DNA from: a virus
Reading direction: 5' to 3' (one strand)
Length of the DNA: 47,027 nt
IMG/VR virus record: IMGVR_UViG_3300047496_000068
Span: 1 to 47,027 of that record
This document shows positions 24,146 to 31,023 of the stretch, piece by piece; the first letter of the stretch is position 1; the number at the start of each line of letters is the position of its first letter. The position numbers and the translations under genes are program-made. A model generated the notes under the pieces. It ran no database searches. It worked only from the letters and a program-made list of their open reading frames with translations, and was not told the DNA's origin.

Positions 24146-24703
24146 ATGGACAGATTGTCCAATTCACGTCAACGCTTATTTTTGCGCTGCTTCGGAATAA
24201 TTGGCGCCGCAACGGGACTGCCTCGCAGCAGAGTGACGCGACCGCTGGCGATGTTTTTGGGCGCGATAATTGTATTTATATGTTGCGGATTGGAGGGCCT
24301 CGCCGAGTTCAGGGGTGGGCTATTTGAATCTAAGCTCAGAACCGATGGTGCAAAAATAGAATCCATTTTATCTGACAGGGTGCTCGCGACGGCAGGCGAA
24401 GCGAGAGGCGCGAAAAGCGACGCGGACACAGCTATAACGAACGCGGGTATTGCCAAGGAAAAAGCTGACGCTGCAAATATGCTCGCCCAGGGCGCAATCG
24501 ACAAAATAGGTCCGCTTGGTGATCGGGTGGGCGCGGCAAACACTCGCCTTGGCGCTTTGACAAAGAACGAAACGGCCTTGAGCGCGAAGCTGACAACCGA
24601 AGAGCGGAATCTACTGGCCCAAATATCGTCGGCGCAGGCGACGGCGCGCGGGTTGACGAGCGCCCATTCGGAGGGGGTGCGATTCATAGGCGTGCGCTCC
24701 TAA
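24146..24703 (+). CDS. Membrane-anchored coiled-coil protein, unknown
   Basis: Up to 185 aa. About residues 35-50 (AMFLGAIIVFICCGLEG) form a membrane segment, and the rest is Ala/Lys/Glu-rich coiled coil (KSDADTAITNAGIAKEKADA) with heptad spacing. The true start is unsure: the first 30 residues overlap a promoter-like region and a palindrome, so GTG at 24233 or ATG at 24251 may be used. An opposite-strand frame of 172 codons is judged a shadow. Ends 4 bp inside ssb. Confidence 0.55.
   Translation: MDRLSNSRQRLFLRCFGIIGAATGLPRSRVTRPLAMFLGAIIVFICCGLEGLAEFRGGLFESKLRTDGAKIESILSDRVLATAGEARGAKSDADTAITNAGIAKEKADAANMLAQGAIDKIGPLGDRVGAANTRLGALTKNETALSAKLTTEERNLLAQISSAQATARGLTSAHSEGVRFIGVRS
24147..24161. 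promoter_or_regulatory. 15-bp palindrome at tRNA operon promoter
   Basis: TGGACA and TGTCCA around a 3-base centre. It lies between a minus-strand TTGACG (24172-24167) and the tRNA-Arg 5' end, where a leftward promoter would put its -10. It is a candidate operator and makes a start of the plus-strand gene at 24146 less likely. Confidence 0.35.
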
Positions 24704-25140
24704 AACGGAATCGGGTCGTCATCATCATACCCTCCCCCACTCGCCGCCGCATACCCTCTGGTGGTCTTAGACGCGGTGTCGTCGCGGGTCGAAGCGTCCT
24801 TGGGCTCGCCTAGTAGCTCGATGCGCCCGTCGAAGCCCTGCAACACGCACTCAGTCGTGTATCGGTCAACGCCGTCCTTCTCCCATTTGCGCGTCTGCAT
24901 CTTGCCGGAGACGTAGAGCTTGGAGCCCTTGTGGACGTACTTTCCGATGATGCCGATCAGGCCGTCCGACCACACGACGACGGAGACCCACTCGGTTTTC
25001 TCGCGGCGCTCACCCGATTTGTCCTTCCATTTCTCAGTGACGGCGAGGGAGAAATTGGCGACGCGCGTGCCTGATTGCGTGGATTTTATCTCGGGGTCTT
25101 TGCCGACGTGGCCGATGAATTGGCAGAGGTTTAGGGACAT
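24700..25140 (-). CDS. ssb: Single-stranded DNA-binding protein
   Basis: A 146-aa SSB. The N-terminal OB fold is complete (LNLCQFIGHVGKDPEIK, EWVSVVVW, KGSKLYVSGKM) and the C-terminal acidic tip reads DDDDPIPF, the usual partner-recruiting end. The linker is short and Gly/Ala rich. Works with the Sak4-like and RecE-like proteins and with replication. Lies downstream of a Gly-rich gene and a DUF6948-like gene in a leftward operon. Confidence 0.95.
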   Translation of the reverse strand: MSLNLCQFIGHVGKDPEIKSTQSGTRVANFSLAVTEKWKDKSGERREKTEWVSVVVWSDGLIGIIGKYVHKGSKLYVSGKMQTRKWEKDGVDRYTTECVLQGFDGRIELLGEPKDASTRDDTASKTTRGYAAASGGGYDDDDPIPF

Positions 25141-25275
25141 TTAATTTATTTCCGAGCCGGAGCCGTAGCCGTCGCCGGAGCCGGAGCCGGAGCCGAAGCC
25201 GGAGCCGTAGCCGTCGCCGGAGCCGAAGCCGAAGCCGTTGATAACCGTTTTGTTTCCAAAGAGAATCTCGGGCAT
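25141..25275 (-). CDS. Gly/Ser-rich repeat microprotein
   Basis: A 44-aa protein. A short N-terminal unit MPEILFGNKTVINGFGFG is followed by tandem GSGDGYGSG-type repeats, coded by a run of 6-bp CCGGAG-like repeats on the plus strand. The start is taken at the ATG before MPEILFGNK, with a longer shadow frame upstream rejected. Comparable small Gly-rich genes occur next to DUF6948-like genes in other phages. Confidence 0.5.
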   Translation of the reverse strand: MPEILFGNKTVINGFGFGSGDGYGSGFGSGSGSGDGYGSGSEIN

Positions 25276-25276
25276 G

Positions 25277-25660
25277 TCAGCGACCCTGAACCTTGGCCGA
25301 CACCCAAGCCTTTTCAGCGGGGCCATCTACTGAGAAAATAGCCGTCACGCCCTCAAGTGTTAGGGTGGATAGGGTGGCGGAGATTTTGCAATCCTTCGTC
25401 GGACCCTTCTCACCCAAACCGAAGACGCCGCCGACGTCCACCGACCAGTAGAGGCACATTCGAGCCTCAGTTAAAGTGATCGGGCGCGCCGAAACATCGA
25501 CGCAGTACCCAAAAACCACGCCCCGCTTGTCGGTGCAAACGACCACGGGGCGCGGTGGGTGCGCTTTGGTATTCTCATGGGCGTTAACGCCTAGCCCCGC
25601 CGCCAACGCTGCGATCTGGCGGATTTGGCCCACTGTTAGATTGTCGATGTCCATTTTCAT
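25277..25660 (-). CDS. DUF6948-like small protein
   Basis: A 127-aa protein with RPVVVCTDKRGVVFGYCVD, RMCLYWSVDVGGVFGLGEK and a CKISATL...GVTAIF core, which matches my memory of the DUF6948 family found in phages and prophages. Function unknown; always small and often near regulators or SSB. Good ribosome site (GGAG). Confidence 0.75.
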   Translation of the reverse strand: MKMDIDNLTVGQIRQIAALAAGLGVNAHENTKAHPPRPVVVCTDKRGVVFGYCVDVSARPITLTEARMCLYWSVDVGGVFGLGEKGPTKDCKISATLSTLTLEGVTAIFSVDGPAEKAWVSAKVQGR

Positions 25661-25737
25661 TCGCTCCGAATACGGCTTGCTTTTCCAGGGCTGACATTGG
25701 CAGTCAACGGGTCCGGGGTCAACACCTATTTAGAGAT

Positions 25738-25765
25738 TTGACCGCCACTCATTAAGTGATACGGT
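25738..25765 (+). promoter_or_regulatory. Promoter for XRE gene; possibly leaderless
   Basis: TTGACC (25738) and TACGGT (25760) with 16-bp spacing; the ATG of the downstream gene lies 7 bases after the -10, so transcription could begin at the start codon. A small inverted element CACT...AGTG sits in the spacer region and could be an operator for the XRE protein. Confidence 0.4.
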
Positions 25766-25771
25766 GCGGCC

Positions 25772-25981
25772 ATGCTTACAGATGATCATGTGCTTGAAAA
25801 GCTGAATTTGGCGATAAACGAGCATGGATCGCTTGGCGACTTCGCTCGTTCGAACGGCTTAAACCCTACGTTGCTCAGTGACATACGCGCAAGGCGCAAG
25901 AGGCCGACCGAGCGCCTATTGACGGCTTTGGGGTTGCGACGTGTTGTCCGATATGAGCGCAGTGATGTCTCGCTTCGTTGA
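25772..25981 (+). CDS. Small XRE/Cro-like DNA-binding protein
   Basis: A 69-aa protein with HTH features: LGDFARSNGLNPTLLSDIRARRK (about residues 21-43) gives the two helices, and the C-terminus is basic. It lacks a visible ribosome site and its ATG directly follows a promoter -10. It is divergent from the DUF6948/ssb operon, so it may control that switch. Confidence 0.65.
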   Translation: MLTDDHVLEKLNLAINEHGSLGDFARSNGLNPTLLSDIRARRKRPTERLLTALGLRRVVRYERSDVSLR

Positions 25982-26153
25982 GCAAGTCGGCGCACTTATA
26001 GAGGCCGAGCCGGACCGATCCGAAGCCGCCCGAATTGTCGCGCGGACTGCGCTTATGGCGCTGGTTTATCTGGATGGCCCGCACTCAGCGGCGGAGGTGG
26101 CCTATCGGCTTGCCGACGAGATGGCGGAGGCCATTCAGTCGGTGCGGCGATAA
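25953..26153 (+). CDS. Small helical protein, unknown
   Basis: About 66 aa; the start is ambiguous between GTG 25941, ATG 25953 and ATG 25965. Mostly helical (VEQVGALIEAEPDRSEAARI) with an ALMALVYLDGPHSAAEV stretch near the C-terminal end. Overlaps the XRE gene and converges with the primase. Confidence 0.5.
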   Translation: MSAVMSRFVEQVGALIEAEPDRSEAARIVARTALMALVYLDGPHSAAEVAYRLADEMAEAIQSVRR

Positions 26154-28294
26154 GTTCTCTGTTGCTTTCCATCGATATAAGACTTGCCGCGCTTATATCC
26201 CAGCTTGGTCAGAATGGCTGAAACCCGGTTTTTAAGCCGCTGCTCTTGGCGGGACCTTTCAACACCGAGCGCGTCGGAGAGGATTTGCGTTGCAGTAAAT
26301 TCGTTCGGCGCGTCTTGAATCCAGCGGACGACAAGCGGCTCCCAAACGTCTTCCTCGATTCGTTCTTCCTGCTCGCCTTGGACGATGTGCAGTTCGTCTT
26401 CGTCAATCCACCACGTCTCACCCATGCCCCATCTGTAATAGGCTTCGGCCCAAAGCTGCTCGCGATCGAGCCGCATCGCGTTCATGTCCACGCGAGTGCA
26501 TGCCACGGGCCAGAACCGTCGCGCGCCCGTGGGGTCTTTGATGTATCCAGCGCCCACAATGGGATTGATCGTTCCGAGAAACACGCAACGCCTGTCGCGC
26601 GTGACAACGTTTCGACCGTAAGGCGGCCGATAGCGATCCTCCTGACGCGCCAGAAAATCCTTGACTGCGTTGCTTTCGGCTCGGCTGAACTTATCCATTT
26701 CAGGAACCTCGATAATCCAGCGTCCTTGTATGAGCTGCGAGCTTTCCTTGCTGGTAATGTCGCCGATTTGGTCGCTGAAATATTCCATGCCGCAAAGTGT
26801 TCGCGCGAGGGTTGATTTCCGCAATCCTTGTGGACCTTCAAGGATCAGCATCGTGTCGCATTTGCACCCTGGAACCTTGGCGCGCGCAACGGCGGATATG
26901 AGGAACTTTCGCCCTACGGTACGGGAATACTCCGTCTCCTGAACGCCTGCATATTTGGTGAGCCATCGGTCAACGCGGTCAACGCCGTCCCATTCCAACG
27001 CTTCAAGCCAGTCAAGCATAGGGTTTTTCTTGTTCCGAAACGCGACCTCGCGCACCACTTGAGCGACGGTGTTTATGGCCGGCGATAACCCCTGATAGTT
27101 CAGCCACGCGGCCAGCGCTGTTTCGTCCTGATCGCACAGCTCGCGCGGATAATTGGTGCGATCGTCGCCGGGTAATCCCTTGGTGACGATAATCTGATCC
27201 TTGAACTCGTCGTAATAGAACATTGACAAGAGGGCCGGATGATTTTCGGTCATGGTTTTCAAATTCCACAACGCAGCGGGTTTGAGGACGCCATCCTCTT
27301 TCCAAATCCAGCGATGCGCCTCCATCCAGTCGCGCCCGTGGTGAACGGTGAGCGGCACGGGCTCTGGCGTTATCTCCCCAGTATCTGGGTCAACCCATTC
27401 TGCGTTGCTCACGATAAGCTGCGGCCTTGACGGCGAAGGTCGCGGCTCCGGCGCTGGAGTTGGGTCGCGCGAACCATACTCCATGCCCCGGCGTACGACG
27501 TCTTCCACCACAGCGCGTGTCCAAGGATCGCGCGGGTCTCCGTTCGACATGGACAGGCCAGCGGCGACGAGACTATCTCGTGCGTAGTCGCTCTGGATTG
27601 AGCCGCCCGCGCTGATAGATCCCAGCCGTGTCGCGGCCCGTATCAGCGCGTCGCTCTGGTTCCCTGGCGGACATGCTGCGATCTGATCGCACACAGAGCG
27701 CAGCGCGCCCTCTCCCCACGCGGACGCGCGCCCCTTTCCGTCCGGCCGCTGAACCGGCTTAACGCGTGACGGCTCGCGCGGCGCGGCGTGACCAACGATC
27801 ATATCCATCAGCCAAGCCGGAGCGGCGGCCAGCTCTATTTCGGGATCGATAATCCACTCATATGGGCCGCCAGATGTCAGGCGCGACGGCGCCACGAGGA
27901 TATATCCGCCCTCTCCACGCACGTCCAAACCGGGCGCGAACTTGCCCCTATTCCTGACGCCTTCGGTCCATTTGAACAGATAGTGACGGCCGCCGCGACC
28001 TGTGCGCTGGTGCGGCGTGAGCGGCAAATCTCCATGCTCAGCCTCAAGCGCGGCGAGCGTTTCAGCGCCGAGCGCTCCGTTGGAAACGTCCATGTCGAGC
28101 GCCCAAAACCCTGACGCCGGCCCGCACGCAACGCCGATATTGGCGTGGGGATTTCGCGTCCACCACTCGCGCACGTCCGTCGCATTGTGTGAGGCGTCCT
28201 TAAATCCATTCTTTGTGGCGGGTGTTTTTAAGCCAGGGCGGCAAGGGAAAATACCCCATCCGATGCCCGCAAGCTCTAGCGCGTCATTGAGCAT
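26135..28294 (-). CDS. PrimPol-type primase with VirE-like helicase domain
   Basis: A 719-aa replication protein. The N-terminal domain matches the bifunctional primase/polymerase family: GWGIFPCRPG (12-21), WALDMDV with the acidic metal-binding pair (64-70), HQRTGRGGRHYLFK (95-108). The C-terminal half matches the virulence-associated E family, with Walker A GPQGLRKST at 487-495 and a Walker B-like RWIIEVPEMD (525-534). It would prime and unwind DNA at the phage origin. The preceding XRE gene overlaps its start by ATGA, so the pair forms one leftward transcript. Confidence 0.85.
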   Translation of the reverse strand: MLNDALELAGIGWGIFPCRPGLKTPATKNGFKDASHNATDVREWWTRNPHANIGVACGPASGFWALDMDVSNGALGAETLAALEAEHGDLPLTPHQRTGRGGRHYLFKWTEGVRNRGKFAPGLDVRGEGGYILVAPSRLTSGGPYEWIIDPEIELAAAPAWLMDMIVGHAAPREPSRVKPVQRPDGKGRASAWGEGALRSVCDQIAACPPGNQSDALIRAATRLGSISAGGSIQSDYARDSLVAAGLSMSNGDPRDPWTRAVVEDVVRRGMEYGSRDPTPAPEPRPSPSRPQLIVSNAEWVDPDTGEITPEPVPLTVHHGRDWMEAHRWIWKEDGVLKPAALWNLKTMTENHPALLSMFYYDEFKDQIIVTKGLPGDDRTNYPRELCDQDETALAAWLNYQGLSPAINTVAQVVREVAFRNKKNPMLDWLEALEWDGVDRVDRWLTKYAGVQETEYSRTVGRKFLISAVARAKVPGCKCDTMLILEGPQGLRKSTLARTLCGMEYFSDQIGDITSKESSQLIQGRWIIEVPEMDKFSRAESNAVKDFLARQEDRYRPPYGRNVVTRDRRCVFLGTINPIVGAGYIKDPTGARRFWPVACTRVDMNAMRLDREQLWAEAYYRWGMGETWWIDEDELHIVQGEQEERIEEDVWEPLVVRWIQDAPNEFTATQILSDALGVERSRQEQRLKNRVSAILTKLGYKRGKSYIDGKQQRTYRRTD

Positions 28295-28476
28295 CAGGCC
28301 GCGACCGAACGTATCTCATCGGCGATCCGCTTCAGCGCCAAGACGGCGATTTCGTCCGGCTCGGGGTGCTGCTCCATCTGCCAAATGTATTGGCGCGATC
28401 GGCCCATCCGCTGGCCCAGAACGGTTTGCGAAAGGCCCAATTCCAGCCTCAATCTGCGAAAACTGGCTCCGTCCAT
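28294..28476 (-). CDS. XRE-family regulator
   Basis: A 60-aa repressor-like protein. LGLSQTVLGQRMGRSRQYIWQ (about residues 13-33) is the helix-turn-helix. Its stop overlaps the primase start (ATGA), so it is translated with the primase. The repeat-rich region upstream holds several copies of a motif that could be its operator. Confidence 0.75.
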   Translation of the reverse strand: MDGASFRRLRLELGLSQTVLGQRMGRSRQYIWQMEQHPEPDEIAVLALKRIADEIRSVAA

Positions 28477-28486
28477 GCCAAAACCT

Positions 28487-28539
28487 ATGTTTACACCGCT
28501 ACCATGTTAATGGCGTAAGCATAGTTACGCTGTTAACAT
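28487..28539. promoter_or_regulatory. Operator sites for the XRE regulator
   Basis: Three related sites: a degenerate ATGTTTACACCGCTA (28487-28501), ATGTTAATGGCGTAA (28504-28518) and, in reverse orientation, TTACGCTGTTAACAT (28525-28539). The last two face each other as an imperfect inverted pair (13 of 15 positions). Confidence 0.5.
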
Positions 28540-28580
28540 CGGCGGGGTCAATGGGCCATTTTGCCCCTATTTTTACCCCT

Positions 28581-28667
28581 TACTGTCCCTACTGTCTTGA
28601 TACTGTCTTGTTAACTAAACTATTGATATATATATATAAAATAATGATAAAGAACGTAGGGACAGTA
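28581..28667. repeat. Iteron-like TACTGTC repeats around an AT-rich core
   Basis: TACTGTC occurs at 28581, 28590 and 28601; the reverse form GACAGTA is at 28661, and another copy is at 28828. TACTGTCCCTAC (28581-28592) and GTAGGGACAGTA (28656-28667) form a 12-bp inverted pair around an AT-rich tract. This is what an iteron-controlled origin looks like. Confidence 0.5.
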
Positions 28668-28707
28668 TAGAACGCAGTTTGGTAACAAAAGGAAAATGAG
28701 GGGTGGA

Positions 28708-28722
28708 ATGTTAACAGCGTAA
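28708..28722. promoter_or_regulatory. Additional operator-like site
   Basis: ATGTTAACAGCGTAA matches the consensus of the sites near the XRE gene, but lies about 170 bp away. A repressor binding here could bridge to the others. Confidence 0.45.
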
Positions 28723-28870
28723 CTACTCGCTCCAAAATCATAGTCTTTTGAAAACGGCACTTGGATCGTTCTTACGTTCTTGTTGTGGAAATTAATCAAT
28801 TAATTCAGAAGTTTAACCACAAGACGGTACTGTCTTTTAGGCGAGACGGTGTGGAACGGGGAATAATTTG

Positions 28871-28900
28871 TTGACAATTAAGCCGCTTATATTTTATAAG
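28871..28900 (+). promoter_or_regulatory. Strong rightward promoter, probably leaderless
   Basis: TTGACA (28871) and TATAAG (28895), spacing 18. The downstream ATG is 6 bases from the -10 end, so the transcript may start at or within the start codon. This is the first promoter for the whole late rightward block. Confidence 0.6.
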
Positions 28901-28905
28901 TAAGA

Positions 28906-29118
28906 ATGACATTCAAAATAGAAGACAATATTCTGCCTCCCAGTGGTTCCCGTGGTCTAAATCAGGGGTTTTCGCAGGCGCTTAGGTCTCTTCAGCCGGG
29001 CCAATCGGTTTGGCTTCCTGTCGCCTCTACCTCCCGCCCGCCGCTAATGAAGCGAACAGGGTTCAAGATGGTATCTCGCAGAGAGGGGCACGGCTTCAGG
29101 TTTTGGCGGCTTGAGTAA
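28906..29118 (+). CDS. Small conserved phage protein
   Basis: A 70-aa protein MTFKIEDNILPPSG..., with SRREGHGFRFWRLE at its end. Small proteins of this plan (a LQPGQSVWLPV-like middle and a basic R..E..G.R.WR tail) occur in many phages and prophages, often near replication genes. No ribosome site is visible, which suits leaderless translation. Confidence 0.65.
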   Translation: MTFKIEDNILPPSGSRGLNQGFSQALRSLQPGQSVWLPVASTSRPPLMKRTGFKMVSRREGHGFRFWRLE

Positions 29119-29232
29119 ACCCCTCCCACCCCCCGACCCCACCCCGACGCGTGCGCGTATTTCATAAAGACAGCCGCGATTATGAACCCCGCGCATGACG
29201 GGCTGATGGCCCGCGCGTTGACTAAATAATTT

Positions 29233-29275
29233 GTCCGGGTGCGTTTTCTGCTTGACGCCATCAAGTCCGGGTGCG
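29233..29275. repeat. Direct repeat GTCCGGGTGCG
   Basis: Two identical 11-bp copies at 29233 and 29265, with a short CTTGA/TCAAG inverted element between them, immediately upstream of the gene at 29305. Likely a regulatory site. Confidence 0.35.
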
Positions 29276-29304
29276 ACAAGGGATCAACAACGGAGCAAGC
29301 CAAC

Positions 29305-29532
29305 ATGACCTCCCGCCAACGCACCCACGACGCCGCACGCATCGCCCAAGGCTGGCGGCGCGTGCCGGTCTGGCTTGATCCTGAGACGCTGATCGCTCTC
29401 GACATCATGAAGCGTCTCATGGCCAAAAAGCAAAGCGAGCAGTCGTGCCTGCGGTGGGCGATCCGCCAAGCCGCTCTTTCGCTTGCTGAGGCCGAGGCGA
29501 GGGTGTTGGAAATAATTACTCCACCCACTTGA
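29305..29532 (+). CDS. Small ribbon-helix-helix-like protein
   Basis: A 75-aa protein MTSRQRTHDAARIAQGWRRVPVW... with a short basic strand and two helices (ALDIMKRLMAKK, SCLRWAIRQAALSL), which resembles a ribbon-helix-helix DNA-binding protein. It has a GGAG ribosome site 9 bases upstream; a longer in-frame start at 29239 is unlikely. Confidence 0.55.
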   Translation: MTSRQRTHDAARIAQGWRRVPVWLDPETLIALDIMKRLMAKKQSEQSCLRWAIRQAALSLAEAEARVLEIITPPT

Positions 29533-29978
29533 CGCGCGCGCTCGCTGGCGTAGTGTGATCGCAGCAGACGCGGCCTCGGTCGCCGTTCCCCGATTGCCGG
29601 GGTCGCGTGGTGCATCGTTTGGATGGCGGAAAATCCATCGCAAGTGGGAGACGCTGAAAGTCGGGAAACTGGCAAAGCTGCGGGCGCAATGATGGTTAGC
29701 CAAGGAGCAGCGTAACTGCGGGTTCGAATCCCGCGCCTAACGATGACAGCCGGGAAAGACCGGCAACAGATTTGCCCTCGGGCATACAGATGCTGGGGAA
29801 AGTAGGCGCGTCACCATGGAAGGGCGCGCCGAGGATGACCCGGAAAAGGCGGATCAGTTTTCTTGGGTTCACCGCCCCGCATGGAAGGTATTGGATGGCC
29901 CCGCGCGAGCCCTCTAGCCCGACATGCAGGAGCCCATGCGAATTTCACCAGGCCAATCCCGGCCACAAAGGAACGAGA
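29533..29978. other. 446-bp non-coding structured region
   Basis: No coding potential on either strand. Several hairpins are visible, including CCCCG/CGGGG (29588-29602), GGAT/ATCC (near 29630), GCCGG/CCGGC (29749-29764), and a tRNA-like T-arm described separately. It precedes the gene at 29979 and could encode a regulatory or packaging RNA. Confidence 0.45.
29695..29741 (+). ncRNA. tRNA-like element (T-arm plus acceptor only)
   Basis: GTTAGCC pairs with GCCTAAC (one mismatch) around a perfect T-arm, GCGGG / TTCGAAT / CCCGC (29718-29734). Only about 16 bases separate the 5' strand from the T-arm, so there is no D-arm or normal anticodon arm, and no CCA. It may be a tRNA fragment used as an attachment site, a mimic, or part of a larger RNA. 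Confidence 0.45.
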
Positions 29979-30266
29979 ATGACGAAATCCACTGAGACCG
30001 AGACTGATGCGCCCGTGAACCAGCGCGTGACTGGTATCGCCGCCCAAACTGCCATCGAGACCGACGCTCCCCCCACCCCCGACCTCGACGCCGGCATCAA
30101 ACACCTGCGCGCCACCGACAGCGGCGCCATGAGGATCTGGACCGTGAAGGGGCCGAAGGACGTCGGCGGGACGATCTCGGCCGTGTTTCTGCAGGACGCC
30201 AGCCGCGTGGTGCTGTTGCACCAGCTCGCGAGCGGGAAGTTTGCGGTTTACGAGAAGGCGGTGTGA
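29979..30266 (+). CDS. Small protein, unknown
   Basis: A 95-aa protein starting MTKSTETETDAP, with an AAAGGAA ribosome site. Acidic, Thr-rich N-terminus and a small beta-rich C-terminal half (SGAMRIWTVKGPKDVGGTISAV...). Overlaps the next gene. No family recognised. Confidence 0.55.
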   Translation: MTKSTETETDAPVNQRVTGIAAQTAIETDAPPTPDLDAGIKHLRATDSGAMRIWTVKGPKDVGGTISAVFLQDASRVVLLHQLASGKFAVYEKAV

Positions 30267-30463
30267 TGGACGATGTAATAAAATTAGAACCGGGCGCTCC
30301 GGATGTGGCAAGTCGGCATGTAACGGAAGATATTTTGGCATCCATTGCGCTAAGCCCCGTCCGACTTGCAGACGCAATAGAAAGTATGCCTGACCTTAGT
30401 GGCTTAGAATGTGCCATCGACGAACTTTCTATTCAGCTCACCAATGAGCCCGACGCCGCATGA
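30266..30463 (+). CDS. Small acidic protein, unknown
   Basis: A 65-aa acidic protein MDDVIKLEPGAPDVAS...; a GTG three bases upstream is an alternative start. Coupled to both neighbours by TGATG and ATGA overlaps. Function unknown. Confidence 0.5.
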   Translation: MDDVIKLEPGAPDVASRHVTEDILASIALSPVRLADAIESMPDLSGLECAIDELSIQLTNEPDAA

Positions 30464-30543
30464 CCCCTTACCCCATCCCAGCCCGCGTCCTAGTCATCAT
30501 CGGCGGGAGCGTGCTAGGATGGGGCTGGTTATTTGGAGCGTGA
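30460..30543 (+). CDS. 27-aa membrane microprotein
   Basis: MTPYPIPARVLVIIGGSVLG..., one predicted membrane helix spanning most of the protein. The start overlaps the upstream stop (ATGA) and a ribosome site (GGAG) lies at its 3' end for the next gene. Too short for standard gene callers; function unknown. Confidence 0.45.
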   Translation: MTPYPIPARVLVIIGGSVLGWGWLFGA

Positions 30544-30546
30544 GCC

Positions 30547-31023
30547 GTGTCTGAGCCTCCCGACAACATCATCGACCTATCCGCCCCCTACGGCCGGAAA
30601 AAGGACGGCACACCCAAAAAGCCGCGCGGGTTTCAGCGCGGTGGCGCGGCGTTCACGAGCGGACCGAGTAGCATTCCTGCCGGCGGGTTTATAGCGTCGC
30701 CACCGCGTGGAGCGGGCGCTGGACCGGAGGTGCTGATACCGGGGCAACCACCGGAGAAGCGGGCGATGGGGGAGGCTAGCCGCATGACGCGCGAAGAAGC
30801 GGCAGAGCGCGCGTTTCAGGTTAACGTCGAAATAATGCTGGACCAGAATGAGCCAGGCGCTACTCGTTCAATGGCGGCCGAGCGTGTGGCCAATCGCGTT
30901 GAGGGAACTCCGGTTCAACGTGTGATAAACGCTACGCTGGACGATATCCAAAGGATGAAGGATGACGAGCTTGCAGCCGAGCTGGAGGCAGTCCGCCGAA
31001 AGGGAGCTTCTCCTAGCGCGTGA
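30547..31023 (+). CDS. terS: Probable terminase small subunit
   Basis: A 158-aa protein immediately upstream of the large terminase. The C-terminal half (AAERVANRVEGTPVQRVINATL) has the charged helical features common to TerS-like proteins, and the N-terminal part is a Pro/Gly-rich linker. It starts at a GTG with a GGAG site 9 bases upstream. The assignment rests mainly on position; sequence similarity is weak. Confidence 0.55.
   Translation: MSEPPDNIIDLSAPYGRKKDGTPKKPRGFQRGGAAFTSGPSSIPAGGFIASPPRGAGAGPEVLIPGQPPEKRAMGEASRMTREEAAERAFQVNVEIMLDQNEPGATRSMAAERVANRVEGTPVQRVINATLDDIQRMKDDELAAELEAVRRKGASPSA

Larger units (their letters stand above)
28477..28905. other. 429-bp non-coding repeat-rich region
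   Basis: No gene is visible. It holds copies of ATGTTAACAGCGTAA, several TACTGTC elements, an AT-rich core with TATATATATATAAAATAATG, and a strong rightward promoter. It separates the leftward primase operon from the late rightward genes and is the most likely site for the replication origin and for operator control. Confidence 0.55.

Noticed and set aside
24169-24687. 172-codon minus-strand frame opposite the coiled-coil gene
   Set aside because: The plus strand gives a membrane segment plus regular heptads; the minus frame is Ser/Ala/Pro-biased as expected for an antisense shadow.
25150-25240. CRISPR-like short repeats
   Set aside because: The repeats are contiguous hexamer-type coding repeats without spacers.
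29640-29745. Transfer-messenger RNA
   Set aside because: A short frame ending in Ala-Ala-stop lies before the T-arm, but the standard acceptor sequence, CCA and pseudoknots are missing, so the evidence is too thin.
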